From Guptibacillus hwajinpoensis (GTDB taxonomy: Bacteria > Bacillota > Bacilli > Bacillales > Guptibacillaceae): 64,000 nt of DNA. The position numbers and the translations under genes were made by a program. The notes beneath the pieces are model-generated. The model saw nothing but the letters and a program-made list of their open reading frames with translations, did no database searches and was not told where the DNA came from. Below are positions 34,407-42,175 of this stretch, piece after piece. The stretch spans positions 124,001 through 188,000 of the forward strand of contig NZ_JAIVKU010000002.1 of assembly GCF_020524165.1 (NCBI RefSeq). The letters run 5' to 3'. The first letter of the stretch is position 1; every line of letters starts with the position of its first letter.

Positions 34407-35384
34407 CTAAGACTGACTCGCTTTTTCTTCACTTGTGGTTAGAAGGCTATTTCTTTTCTTTAATGCAATGAGCGTAATCATTTCATACATAATCGAAGAC
34501 GCTAGTGCAGCTGTAATTTCGTTGTGGTCGTATGTTGGAAGGACTTCGACTAAGTCAAATCCTACAACATTTAGTCCATCAAGTCCGCGAACGTATTCAA
34601 GTGCCTCGTAACTGTTCGGACCTGCGACTTCTGGCGTTCCAGTTCCAGGCGCGAAAGCAGGGTCTACAAAGTCGATGTCATATGAAACAAATACTGGTCG
34701 ATCACCTGTTCTCTGATGGATGCGTGAAATCACTTCATCAAAACCGAGTTTACGAACATCTTTCATTGGAAGGACTTCGAATCCGAGATCCCTTGCGTCA
34801 TCAATATCACCTGGACCATACAACGGACCTCTCATTCCAACCTGAATGGAGTGGTCGGTATCGATTAATCCTTCTTCAACCGCGCGTCGGAAAGGTGTGC
34901 CGTGCATGTATTTCTCTCCATAGTAGTCGTCCCATGTATCCCCATGTGAATCAAAGTGAACAAGGGCAACTGGTCCATACTTATTGTGGAAGGCGCGCAG
35001 ATTTCCTAATGAAATGGAGTGGTCACCACCCATGATAACTGGTGTCACATCTGCCTCTAGAAGTGGGGTCAATCCTTCTACCATGTTGTCGTAAGTGCGA
35101 TGAATATTTCCTGGAATGACATCAATATCACCATAATCAACGCCAGAGCAGTAATCGAAAATGTTAATCTCCATGTCGGGATTGTATGGACGAAGTAGCG
35201 TCGAGAAGTTACGAATATGCTGTGGCCCTAGACGCTGACCAGTACGGTTAGATGCAGCCGTATCAAACGGAACACCAAGGACAGCGAAATCAACATGTTT
35301 AGTCGTTTGAATTTGTTCTAATCTCATAAACGTTCTTACACCGCAAAAGCGCGGGGATTTGGAAGAGTCTTTAGGTTGATACAT
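34407..35384 (-). CDS. Ureohydrolase (agmatinase / guanidinobutyrase-like)
   Basis: Binuclear manganese enzyme that releases urea from a guanidino compound, 325 residues. Metal motifs present are MGGDHSISLG, HFDSHGDTWDDY and SYDIDFVDPAFAPGTGTPE. The DSHGD form, in place of DAHxD, and the loop YGEKYMHGTPFRRAVEEG are seen in guanidinobutyrase/agmatinase relatives rather than in arginase. Start ATG 35384 is chosen because AGGAGG lies seven bases upstream; the longer frame to 35414 covers it. A sigma-54 promoter lies 40 nt upstream. If the substrate is 4-guanidinobutyrate, the product GABA feeds the aminotransferase and ALDH encoded divergently at 37085-39899. Confidence 0.87.
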   Translation of the reverse strand: MYQPKDSSKSPRFCGVRTFMRLEQIQTTKHVDFAVLGVPFDTAASNRTGQRLGPQHIRNFSTLLRPYNPDMEINIFDYCSGVDYGDIDVIPGNIHRTYDNMVEGLTPLLEADVTPVIMGGDHSISLGNLRAFHNKYGPVALVHFDSHGDTWDDYYGEKYMHGTPFRRAVEEGLIDTDHSIQVGMRGPLYGPGDIDDARDLGFEVLPMKDVRKLGFDEVISRIHQRTGDRPVFVSYDIDFVDPAFAPGTGTPEVAGPNSYEALEYVRGLDGLNVVGFDLVEVLPTYDHNEITAALASSIMYEMITLIALKKRNSLLTTSEEKASQS

Positions 35385-35424
35385 AGTGGAACCTCCTGTG
35401 ATTGTTAGTCTCACAGATATTTAT

Positions 35425-35441
35425 TGCAAGTTCCATGCCAA
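35425..35441 (-). promoter_or_regulatory. Sigma-54 (-24/-12) promoter for the ureohydrolase operon
   Basis: On the minus strand TTGGCATGGAACTTGCA matches the -24 GG and -12 GC blocks with the required 10 bases between GG and GC. It lies 41 nt upstream of the ureohydrolase start and next to a gene for a sigma-54 activator. Confidence 0.85.
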
Positions 35442-35490
35442 CTTTAAGGGCAGGAGTGCAACACTTTTGACACTTTTCTCATGCGTAAAT

Positions 35491-35500
35491 GCATCGATGC
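35491..35500. promoter_or_regulatory. Palindrome GCATCGATGC, candidate enhancer for the sigma-54 activator
   Basis: A perfect 10-bp palindrome about 50 nt upstream of the sigma-54 promoter of the ureohydrolase operon. Activators of this type bind upstream sites; no identical copy is seen before the divergent aminotransferase promoter, so the assignment is weak. Confidence 0.3.
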
Positions 35501-35527
35501 GCTTTCTTTTGATGCTGAAATGCATGA

Positions 35528-36937
35528 TTAATGCGATTTTGCATTGATTTTGTACTTTTTAAGCTTACGTACGACTGTGGATTGATTCATCCCGAGGTAA
35601 TCCGCCATTTCATAAGTTGTTTTGTATTGTTTGAAAGCACGTTTTAACCATCTGATTTCAACTTCTTCTAAGGCTTCCTTTAGTGTCGTTCCTGTTTCCT
35701 CTTCAACACCTGGTATAAAGGTCGTTCGATTTTGCGCTGTATCCTGCTGAATGTAAGAGGGAAGAGACTCAGGATAAATCGTCCTTGCGTCTGCTGTAAT
35801 GACAAGTCGCTCGACGATGTTTTGAAGCTCCCGCACATTTCCTGGCCACGAATATTCTGACAAGCTTTCTATTGTGGCGGCGTGGAAGAACTTGTTTGTT
35901 CGATATTTCTCATTTAATCCTTTGAGAAAATGCGCTGCGAGTGTTGCGATATCTTCTTTTCTTTCACGAAGAGGTGGAATGGTAATCGGAATGACATTTA
36001 ATCGATAAAAAAGATCTTCTCGAAATGTGCCTTTTTTCACCATATCCTCAAGGTTCTGATTCGTAGAAGCAACTAACCTGAAGTCAATCGTCTTTGGCTT
36101 TGTACCTCCGACCCTTGTAATCGTTTTTTCTTGTATCGCTTTTAAAAGCTTAGCTTGAACAGCAAGGGGGAGTTCTCCAACTTCATCAAGAAAAAGCGTG
36201 CCCTGATTAGCAAGTTCAATCATGCCGGCTTTCCCTTTCTTACCTGCACCTGTAAATGATCCTGGCTCGTAGCCAAACATTTCTGATTCAAAAAGCGTTT
36301 CTGGTATCGCCCCACAGTTTACTTCTATAAAACTACCATTTCGGCGCTCACTACCTTTATGTAATGCGCGTGCGAATACATTTTTTCCTACCCCTGATTC
36401 TCCTAGGAAAACAACGGATGCATCCGAATTTGCTACACGCTCAACCAGTTGCCAGATGAGTTGGATGGCTCTGCTTTTGATCACGAATTCGCCTGGAAGT
36501 TTCTCCTTGTCGCGCAGTTCTTGAATTTCAGTTTCATAAACTTCCATTTGGGCACGCAATTCCTCATAGTCTTCTTTTAAATGCTGAAGCTCAGTTAAAT
36601 CATGTGAGAAACTAATAACTCGGATAATTGTGCCACTCTCATCGTAAACCGGCAATCCAGTAGCCATTACGACACGTCCTGTAGTCGTCTTTTGCATGAT
36701 TTGAAGCTCTTTCTTTTCTGCTAAGACACGTCTTGTGATAGAAGGTGAAAAAATGCCTTCTTTTTCAAGTTCTTTCACGGACTTTCCAATAAGAAAAGAG
36801 GCTTTCCTTCCATAGACGGCTTCACAGTTTTGACTCACTCTTATCACAATGCCGTCCCCATCTGCGATCACAATGTTATCTTTCGATGCATGTAAGATGG
36901 CATTTAATTCATACTCTAAGTAATCTGATGAAGACAT
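35528..36937 (-). CDS. PAS-domain sigma-54-dependent transcriptional activator (RocR-like)
   Basis: Enhancer-binding activator of 469 residues. It has an N-terminal PAS domain (about 10-120; AILHASKDNIVIADGDG), a coiled linker rich in Glu, and an AAA+ domain with Walker A GESGVGKN. The sigma-54-contact loop is EPGSFTGAG, Walker B is TLFLDEVGELP, and the C-terminal TyrR-type helix-turn-helix is YEMADYLGMNQSTVVRKLKK. The loop reads GSFTGA instead of the usual GAFTGA. ATG 36937 follows GGAGG; a longer frame overlaps that site. It sits between two operons bearing -24/-12 promoters and almost certainly activates both; the PAS domain presumably senses a substrate. Confidence 0.92.
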   Translation of the reverse strand: MSSSDYLEYELNAILHASKDNIVIADGDGIVIRVSQNCEAVYGRKASFLIGKSVKELEKEGIFSPSITRRVLAEKKELQIMQKTTTGRVVMATGLPVYDESGTIIRVISFSHDLTELQHLKEDYEELRAQMEVYETEIQELRDKEKLPGEFVIKSRAIQLIWQLVERVANSDASVVFLGESGVGKNVFARALHKGSERRNGSFIEVNCGAIPETLFESEMFGYEPGSFTGAGKKGKAGMIELANQGTLFLDEVGELPLAVQAKLLKAIQEKTITRVGGTKPKTIDFRLVASTNQNLEDMVKKGTFREDLFYRLNVIPITIPPLRERKEDIATLAAHFLKGLNEKYRTNKFFHAATIESLSEYSWPGNVRELQNIVERLVITADARTIYPESLPSYIQQDTAQNRTTFIPGVEEETGTTLKEALEEVEIRWLKRAFKQYKTTYEMADYLGMNQSTVVRKLKKYKINAKSH

Positions 36938-37030
36938 GTTGAATCCTCCTTCAATATTCGTACAAATCTGACTATTATCTAAGGTTATCATATCGCAAAA
37001 TTAACCCTCAAAACCATCTTTCTGAAAAAG

Positions 37031-37047
37031 TTGGTACGAAGCTTGCA
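37031..37047 (+). promoter_or_regulatory. Sigma-54 (-24/-12) promoter for the aminotransferase operon
   Basis: TTGGTACGAAGCTTGCA carries the GG and GC elements 10 bases apart. It lies 37 nt before the aminotransferase start, on the far side of the activator gene from the ureohydrolase promoter. Confidence 0.85.
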
Positions 37048-37084
37048 TGTATAGAAGGTGAATAAGAAAGAGGGAGGCAGTTAG

Positions 37085-38446
37085 ATGCAAACAAAGCAGA
37101 ATGAAAAAAGTATTAAGTTGAAAACCACGATTCCGGGGCCGAGAGCATCAGAGCTATTAGAGTTAAAAGAGCAGCACGTGCCGCGCGGTCCTTTTAATAC
37201 GATGTTGACCTTTGCTGAAAAAGGTGAAGGGGCATTACTAACAGACGTCGATGGAAATACATTTATTGACCTTGCAGGTGCGATTGGAAGTATGAATGCG
37301 GGGCACTGTCCTCCGAAAGTTGTTGAAGCACTGAAGGCTCAGGTCGATCAATACCTTCATACGTGCTTTCATGTGATGATGTATGAGCCTTATATTCAGC
37401 TTGCGAAAAAATTGAATGAAATGACACCTGGCAATAGAGAGAAGAAAACCTTTTTCTTAAATAGTGGAGCCGAAGCAGTGGAAAACGCAGTAAAGATTGC
37501 GCGAAAGTATACAGGACGGAAATCAATTATTTCATTCGAGCGAGGCTATCATGGAAGAACGCTGTTAGCGATGTCGTTAACCAGTAAGGTGAAACCATAT
37601 AAATACGGTTTCGGACCGTTTGCTCCTGATACGTATAAAATGGCCTATCCGTATTATTACCGGAAGCATGCGAGTATGACGGAGGAAGAGCTGGATCAGG
37701 AAGTGCTTAAGCGTTTGGAGGATTTCTTTCTTGGTGAAGTACCGTCAGATGAAGTAGCGGCGATCATTATGGAACCGGTGCAAGGAGAAGGTGGATTTGT
37801 TGTACCATCAAAAGGATTCGTACAAGGCGTGAAAGCGATCTGTGAAAAGTATGGCATTCTTTTTATAGCAGATGAAGTGCAAACCGGTTTTGGACGAACA
37901 GGAAAAATGTTTGCGATTGAGCACTTTGACATTGAACCTGATTTAATGGTGATGTCAAAATCGATTGCAGCAGGGTTGCCAATCAGTGCGGTAACAGGGC
38001 GAGCTGAGGTTATGGAAGCACCGAGTCCGGGAGAAATTGGTGGCACATATGGCGGGAGTCCGCTTGGTTGTGTTGCGGCTCTTGAAGTCATTGAAATGAT
38101 GGAGGAAGAAGGACTTGTCGAGCGGGCAAATAAAATTGGGAAAGTAGCTTTGGAACGTTTTCAAGAAATGCAGGATTCTCATCCTGTGATTGGCGAAGTT
38201 CGTGGACTTGGTGCCATGTTAGCGATTGAGATTGTGAAAGATCCGGTTACGAAAGAGCCAGACAAGGAATTAACGGGACGAATTTTAAAAGAATGCCATA
38301 ACCGTGGTGTCATTGTGATGGGGGCAGGCTTATATGGAAATGTGATTCGTCTCTTATCGCCACTTGTGATTACGGATGATCAATTAAATGAAGCACTTGA
38401 TGTCATTCAAAATGTCGTGTCAGAGTTAGCACCGGTTCATCAATAA
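37085..38446 (+). CDS. gabT: 4-aminobutyrate-type aminotransferase (class III, PLP)
   Basis: PLP-dependent omega-aminotransferase of 453 residues. Signatures are FLNSGAEAVENAVKIARKYTGR, FERGYHGRTLLAMSLTSK, the PLP-contact aspartate in FIADEVQTGFGRTGK, and the Schiff-base lysine in MVMSKSIAAGLP. By family it should convert GABA (or a related omega-amino acid) and 2-oxoglutarate to a semialdehyde and glutamate. AGGGAGGC precedes the ATG. It is driven by a sigma-54 promoter and followed after 13 nt by an aldehyde dehydrogenase gene, the classic GABA shunt pair. A second aminotransferase of the same family lies at 47921. Confidence 0.9.
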   Translation: MQTKQNEKSIKLKTTIPGPRASELLELKEQHVPRGPFNTMLTFAEKGEGALLTDVDGNTFIDLAGAIGSMNAGHCPPKVVEALKAQVDQYLHTCFHVMMYEPYIQLAKKLNEMTPGNREKKTFFLNSGAEAVENAVKIARKYTGRKSIISFERGYHGRTLLAMSLTSKVKPYKYGFGPFAPDTYKMAYPYYYRKHASMTEEELDQEVLKRLEDFFLGEVPSDEVAAIIMEPVQGEGGFVVPSKGFVQGVKAICEKYGILFIADEVQTGFGRTGKMFAIEHFDIEPDLMVMSKSIAAGLPISAVTGRAEVMEAPSPGEIGGTYGGSPLGCVAALEVIEMMEEEGLVERANKIGKVALERFQEMQDSHPVIGEVRGLGAMLAIEIVKDPVTKEPDKELTGRILKECHNRGVIVMGAGLYGNVIRLLSPLVITDDQLNEALDVIQNVVSELAPVHQ

Positions 38447-38459
38447 AAGGAAATGAGGG

Positions 38460-39899
38460 ATGAGAATGCAGGCGACGATTCAGAAGAAGAAATTTTACAT
38501 TGATGGCGAGTGGCAAGAGGGCGTTTCTTATAAGGATTTAAGCTCGCCATACTCAGGCGATGTTCTGGCAGAGATTCCGATGGCGACTGAGGGTGATGTT
38601 GATCGTGCCATTGAAGCGGCTTATCGTGCGAAGCAAGTAATGAGAAAACTACCAGCGCACGAGCGAGCGGCGATATTGGAGAGGTTTGTTCAGAAGTTAA
38701 GTGAACGCTCGGATGAGGCAGCGGAAATCATTGCGCTAGAAGCAGCTAAGCCGATCGCGACAGCAAAAGGTGAAGTGGCGCGGACGATTGCAACGTATCA
38801 ATTCGCCGCGGAGGAAGCTAAGCGAATACAAGGGGAGACGATTCCGTTTGACGCAGCCGTTGGTGGTGAAGGAAGGGTAGGCTATACGGTGCGTGAGCCG
38901 CTTGGTGTCATAGGAGCGATTACGCCGTTTAATTTTCCTATGAATCTAGTTGCACATAAAGTCGGTCCAGCAATTGCGGCAGGGAACACGATTGTGTTGA
39001 AACCTGCGAGTCAAACCCCGCTCTCTGCTTATTTTATTGCTGAGCTGTTTGAGGAGGCTGGACTGCCAAAAGGTGTGCTGAATGTCATTACGGGAAGTGG
39101 AAAGACGGTTGGCGATCAAATTGTGACGGATGAGCGTGTGAACATGGTGACCTTCACTGGAAGTCCAGCTGTTGGCATTGGCATTCGGAACAAGGCGGGT
39201 TTGAAAAAAGTGACCCTAGAGCTAGGTTCTAATTCGGCTTTAATTGTGGATAAAGGTGTCGATGTTCGAGGTATTGTGGATCGTGCTGTCATGGGCGCAT
39301 TCGCTTACCAGGGGCAGGTGTGTATTTCGCTTCAGAGAGTGTATGTTCATCAATCGAACTATGACGCTTTTGTGGAAGCATTTGTGGAAAAGGCGAAGAC
39401 GCTCCAGTGCGGAAATCCATTGGATGCTGAGACGGATGTTTCGGCATTGATTTCAGGTGCTGATGTTGAGCGAGCAGTTTCCTGGATTGAGGAAGCGAAG
39501 AACGGTGGAGCTACTGTCGCTTTAGGTGGACGAGCTGATGGAAATGTTTTGGAGCCAACTGTCATTTTAAATGCCGCTCTGGATATGAAAGTTTCTTGTC
39601 AGGAAGTGTTTGCGCCGATTGTTTTGATTAGTCCATTTCGATCGATGGAGGAGGCGTACGATCTTGTAAACGATTCGGCTTATGGGTTACAGGCTGGTAT
39701 TTATACGGACAATGTCCATACGGCTCTTGAAGCCGCAGATCGTCTTCATGTTGGTGGTGTGCTGATCAATGATATTCCAACGTTTCGTGTTGATAACATG
39801 CCATATGGTGGAGTGAAGGAAAGTGGGACTGGAAGAGAAGGCATAAAATATGCGGTAGAGGAAATGACAGAGATGAAGTTAGTGGTGTTTAAGAGATAG
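38460..39899 (+). CDS. Aldehyde dehydrogenase (semialdehyde / GapN-like branch)
   Basis: NAD(P)-dependent aldehyde dehydrogenase of about 479 residues. Sites are ITPFNFPMNLVAHKVGPAI, the base in LELGSNSAL (GSNS replaces the usual GGKS), and the nucleophile Cys in YQGQVCISLQRVYVH. These variants mark the branch containing GapN, lactaldehyde and sulfolactaldehyde dehydrogenases. Next to a GABA aminotransferase it most likely oxidises succinate semialdehyde or a homologue. The start could be the ATG at 38460 (AAAGGA upstream) or 38466 (GAGGG upstream). A repeat element and a terminator follow the stop codon. Confidence 0.85.
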   Translation: MRMQATIQKKKFYIDGEWQEGVSYKDLSSPYSGDVLAEIPMATEGDVDRAIEAAYRAKQVMRKLPAHERAAILERFVQKLSERSDEAAEIIALEAAKPIATAKGEVARTIATYQFAAEEAKRIQGETIPFDAAVGGEGRVGYTVREPLGVIGAITPFNFPMNLVAHKVGPAIAAGNTIVLKPASQTPLSAYFIAELFEEAGLPKGVLNVITGSGKTVGDQIVTDERVNMVTFTGSPAVGIGIRNKAGLKKVTLELGSNSALIVDKGVDVRGIVDRAVMGAFAYQGQVCISLQRVYVHQSNYDAFVEAFVEKAKTLQCGNPLDAETDVSALISGADVERAVSWIEEAKNGGATVALGGRADGNVLEPTVILNAALDMKVSCQEVFAPIVLISPFRSMEEAYDLVNDSAYGLQAGIYTDNVHTALEAADRLHVGGVLINDIPTFRVDNMPYGGVKESGTGREGIKYAVEEMTEMKLVVFKR

Positions 39900-39910
39900 G
39901 TGGTTGAGGT

Positions 39911-39950
39911 GGTGCCTGTCACCACCCGAATGATGCAACTATTTGTCGAA
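39911..39950 (+). repeat. Dispersed 40-nt hairpin element, copy 4
   Basis: GGTGCCTGTCACCACCCG, 16 bases, GTCGAA. Flanking bases give the longest direct stem of the family, GGTGGTG/CACCACC. It lies 11 nt after the aldehyde dehydrogenase stop and 25 nt before a terminator. Confidence 0.9.
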
Positions 39951-39975
39951 TGATGAAAATAACGCGATAAAGCAC

Positions 39976-40020
39976 AAAGAAGGCGGCCGCTTAGTAATGA
40001 GTAGGCGCCTTCTTTATTTT
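39976..40020. terminator. Bidirectional intrinsic terminator
   Basis: AAAGAAGGCG pairs with CGCCTTCTTT (10 bp) over a 20-nt loop that contains further pairing, followed by ATTTTG. It separates the aminotransferase operon from the converging second cyclase gene. Confidence 0.85.
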
Positions 40021-40030
40021 GCTATTTTAT

Positions 40031-40696
40031 TTATTTGAGAGTAAATGATTCAACCTCCACCGCAATCGCTCTCACGGGTGAGGCATCCAGACCCTGAAGC
40101 TTAATCGGAATGGCAATAATGAGTGGATTTTCGAAATCAATCTGATCGAAGTTAGAGAAGCACTCTCCAATAATGCCGTTCTTTGATGTGATTGCTTCAT
40201 GTGCTGGGAAAGATGTGGCACCAGGAGGATCGACACTAAAGGTATCGGTGAAGAAGGTGGTGATTCCTTTCTCTAGCAGACTATGTACAACCTCGCTAGA
40301 CAAATAAGGAAAGTTGAAATAGGTCTCGGTCCCTAGATGCTTTGACCAGCCTGTATGAAATAGCGCAATTGTTCCAGGAACAATGCTTTCGATTGCGTAG
40401 GATACGTCTTCTAATGTGATTGCTTCTCCTGGTTCTTTTCCGGTTACATGAATCATGTGTCCTGGGGCCATTAATTTTGTCAATTTCAACTCATCAACCG
40501 ATGCTCCTTCTTTTTGAAAATGGAAGGGAGCATCAAGGTGAGTGCCAGTGTGGGTTCCAATATTCAGCTGGGTAACCTGATAGCCGTCTTTGTCGTGCTC
40601 TGCAATGGAATAGATATCTGGTTTTGGGTCCCCTGGATAAACAGGCGTTTGGTTGTTAACCGGGATAGAAAGATCAATTACTTTTTTGAAAATCAT
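40031..40696 (-). CDS. Cyclase-family metal hydrolase, second paralogue
   Basis: Metal-dependent amidohydrolase of 221 residues closely resembling the protein at 28564-29214: shared blocks include PVYPGDPKPD, GYQVTQLNIG, HTGTHLDAPFHFQKEG, LFHTGWSKHLG and the C-terminal SPVRAIAVEVE. The metal-binding HTGTHLDAP is intact. AAGGAGG eight bases before ATG 40696 fixes the start; the frame to 40720 runs over that site. It is monocistronic here. The duplicate, separated by 11 kb of amine-catabolism genes, suggests a duplication within this region and perhaps different substrates or regulation. Confidence 0.83.
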   Translation of the reverse strand: MIFKKVIDLSIPVNNQTPVYPGDPKPDIYSIAEHDKDGYQVTQLNIGTHTGTHLDAPFHFQKEGASVDELKLTKLMAPGHMIHVTGKEPGEAITLEDVSYAIESIVPGTIALFHTGWSKHLGTETYFNFPYLSSEVVHSLLEKGITTFFTDTFSVDPPGATSFPAHEAITSKNGIIGECFSNFDQIDFENPLIIAIPIKLQGLDASPVRAIAVEVESFTLK

Positions 40697-40879
40697 GAGG
40701 TCGTCCTCCTTTTTAAACAAACATTTGATTAAATTCGTTAATAAAGGGATACCTCTTCATTGTTTCCATAATTTAATTTGTCATGAACTTTTCAACACTC
40801 TCAAGCTATCCCACGTTTGAGTCTCCCCCAACATTCCTGTAAAATACCTAATCAGACAAACGACGAAAAGGTGTAAGAA

Positions 40880-41995
40880 ATGAAAGAAATCATTGTAATC
40901 GGCTCAGGTATTTTAGGCGCGTCAACGACTTATCATCTCGCGAAGCAGGGAGCGGACGTGATGCTGGTTGATCGGAAAGACGCGGGACAGGCGACAGAAG
41001 CGGCGGCTGGGATCGTATGTCCCTGGCTAACGAATCGACGTGGTGGGGCTTTTTATCGGCTCGTTGAAGCTGGAGCTCGATATTATCCGGAGTTAATTAA
41101 AGAGCTGAAGAAGGATGGAGAGACGGAGACGGGCTATTCGCGCGTTGGCGCGATTAACATTTACTCGGGTGAAACGAAGCTTGAGCGAAAGCTTGCGCTT
41201 GCGATGGAGCGGCGGAAGGATACACCAGAGATGGGTGAGGTTTCGCGGCTTTCTGCTACAGAAACGAATGCGCTGTTTCCTCCACTTTCTGATCATTATT
41301 CGGCCGTGCATGTGAGTGGAGCGGCGCGAGTGAATGGAGCTGCGTTACGAAATGCACTTATTCGAGGAGCGGAAAAGCACGGTGCGAAGGTGATCCATGG
41401 GGATGCCTCGCTATTATGGAATGAGTCAAACGTAAATGGCGTCTCGGTGAATGGCGAGAACTATTTTTCGAGCAATGTGATTGTTACGGGAGGCGCATGG
41501 GCGCGGGAACTGCTTCAGCCACTTGGGATGAAGTTCCTCGTTACTCCTCAAAAAGCCCAGATTGTTCACCTCGATTTACCGGAGACGGATACCGGAAAAT
41601 GGCCAATCGTGATGCCACCCTTGATTCAATATTTCCTTCCGTTTGAAAATGGTCGGATTGTTGTAGGTTCAACACAGGAAGATCAAGCTGGCTTTGATTT
41701 ACGCGTAACGTTGGGCGGCGTTCAACATATTATTGATCGTGCCTTGAAGGTGGCGCCGGGTCTAACGAATACCACCTATGTGGAGACGAAGGTAGGCTTT
41801 AGGCCGTTTACACCTGGAAATGTTCCGATTGCTGGAGCTGTTCCTAATGTAAAGGGACTACTTGTAGCAAATGGACTTGGGGCTTCAGGATTAACGAGCG
41901 GTCCGTTTCTTGGTGCGGAGCTTGCGCGATTCGTACTTGGGCAGCGAAATGAATTGGATCTTGAGGAGTATGATCCTGGGAGTGCGTTTGGGTAG
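40880..41995 (+). CDS. FAD-dependent oxidoreductase (DadA / glycine oxidase-like)
   Basis: FAD amine oxidase/dehydrogenase of 371 residues. The dinucleotide fold opens IIVIGSGILGASTTYHLAKQG (residues 4-24), with ribose-binding LVDRKDAGQATEAAAGIVCPW. The C-terminal FAD closure is TKVGFRPFTPGNVPIAGAVP then LLVANGLGASGLTSGPFLG. The family oxidatively deaminates D-amino acids, glycine or sarcosine. AAAAGG precedes the ATG. It stands alone, divergent from the second cyclase gene and about 180 nt before the gamma-glutamyltransferase; an amino acid released by the latter might be the substrate, but this is speculative. Confidence 0.85.
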   Translation: MKEIIVIGSGILGASTTYHLAKQGADVMLVDRKDAGQATEAAAGIVCPWLTNRRGGAFYRLVEAGARYYPELIKELKKDGETETGYSRVGAINIYSGETKLERKLALAMERRKDTPEMGEVSRLSATETNALFPPLSDHYSAVHVSGAARVNGAALRNALIRGAEKHGAKVIHGDASLLWNESNVNGVSVNGENYFSSNVIVTGGAWARELLQPLGMKFLVTPQKAQIVHLDLPETDTGKWPIVMPPLIQYFLPFENGRIVVGSTQEDQAGFDLRVTLGGVQHIIDRALKVAPGLTNTTYVETKVGFRPFTPGNVPIAGAVPNVKGLLVANGLGASGLTSGPFLGAELARFVLGQRNELDLEEYDPGSAFG

Positions 41996-42175
41996 GTAGT
42001 TTAAACGTCTTTAATAAATGACGGAAAAATGTAAATATTCTAAAGAAAGCCTTTTCATGCAAGGAGGATTCCTATATAATGGGAAAATCTCTGAGGTGTG
42101 AAGAGGTTTCTTTTTATAGCATTTCAGATTCAAAAAAATTCTTCTCTGGATAGATCGAAAGGAGACTTTATAACG

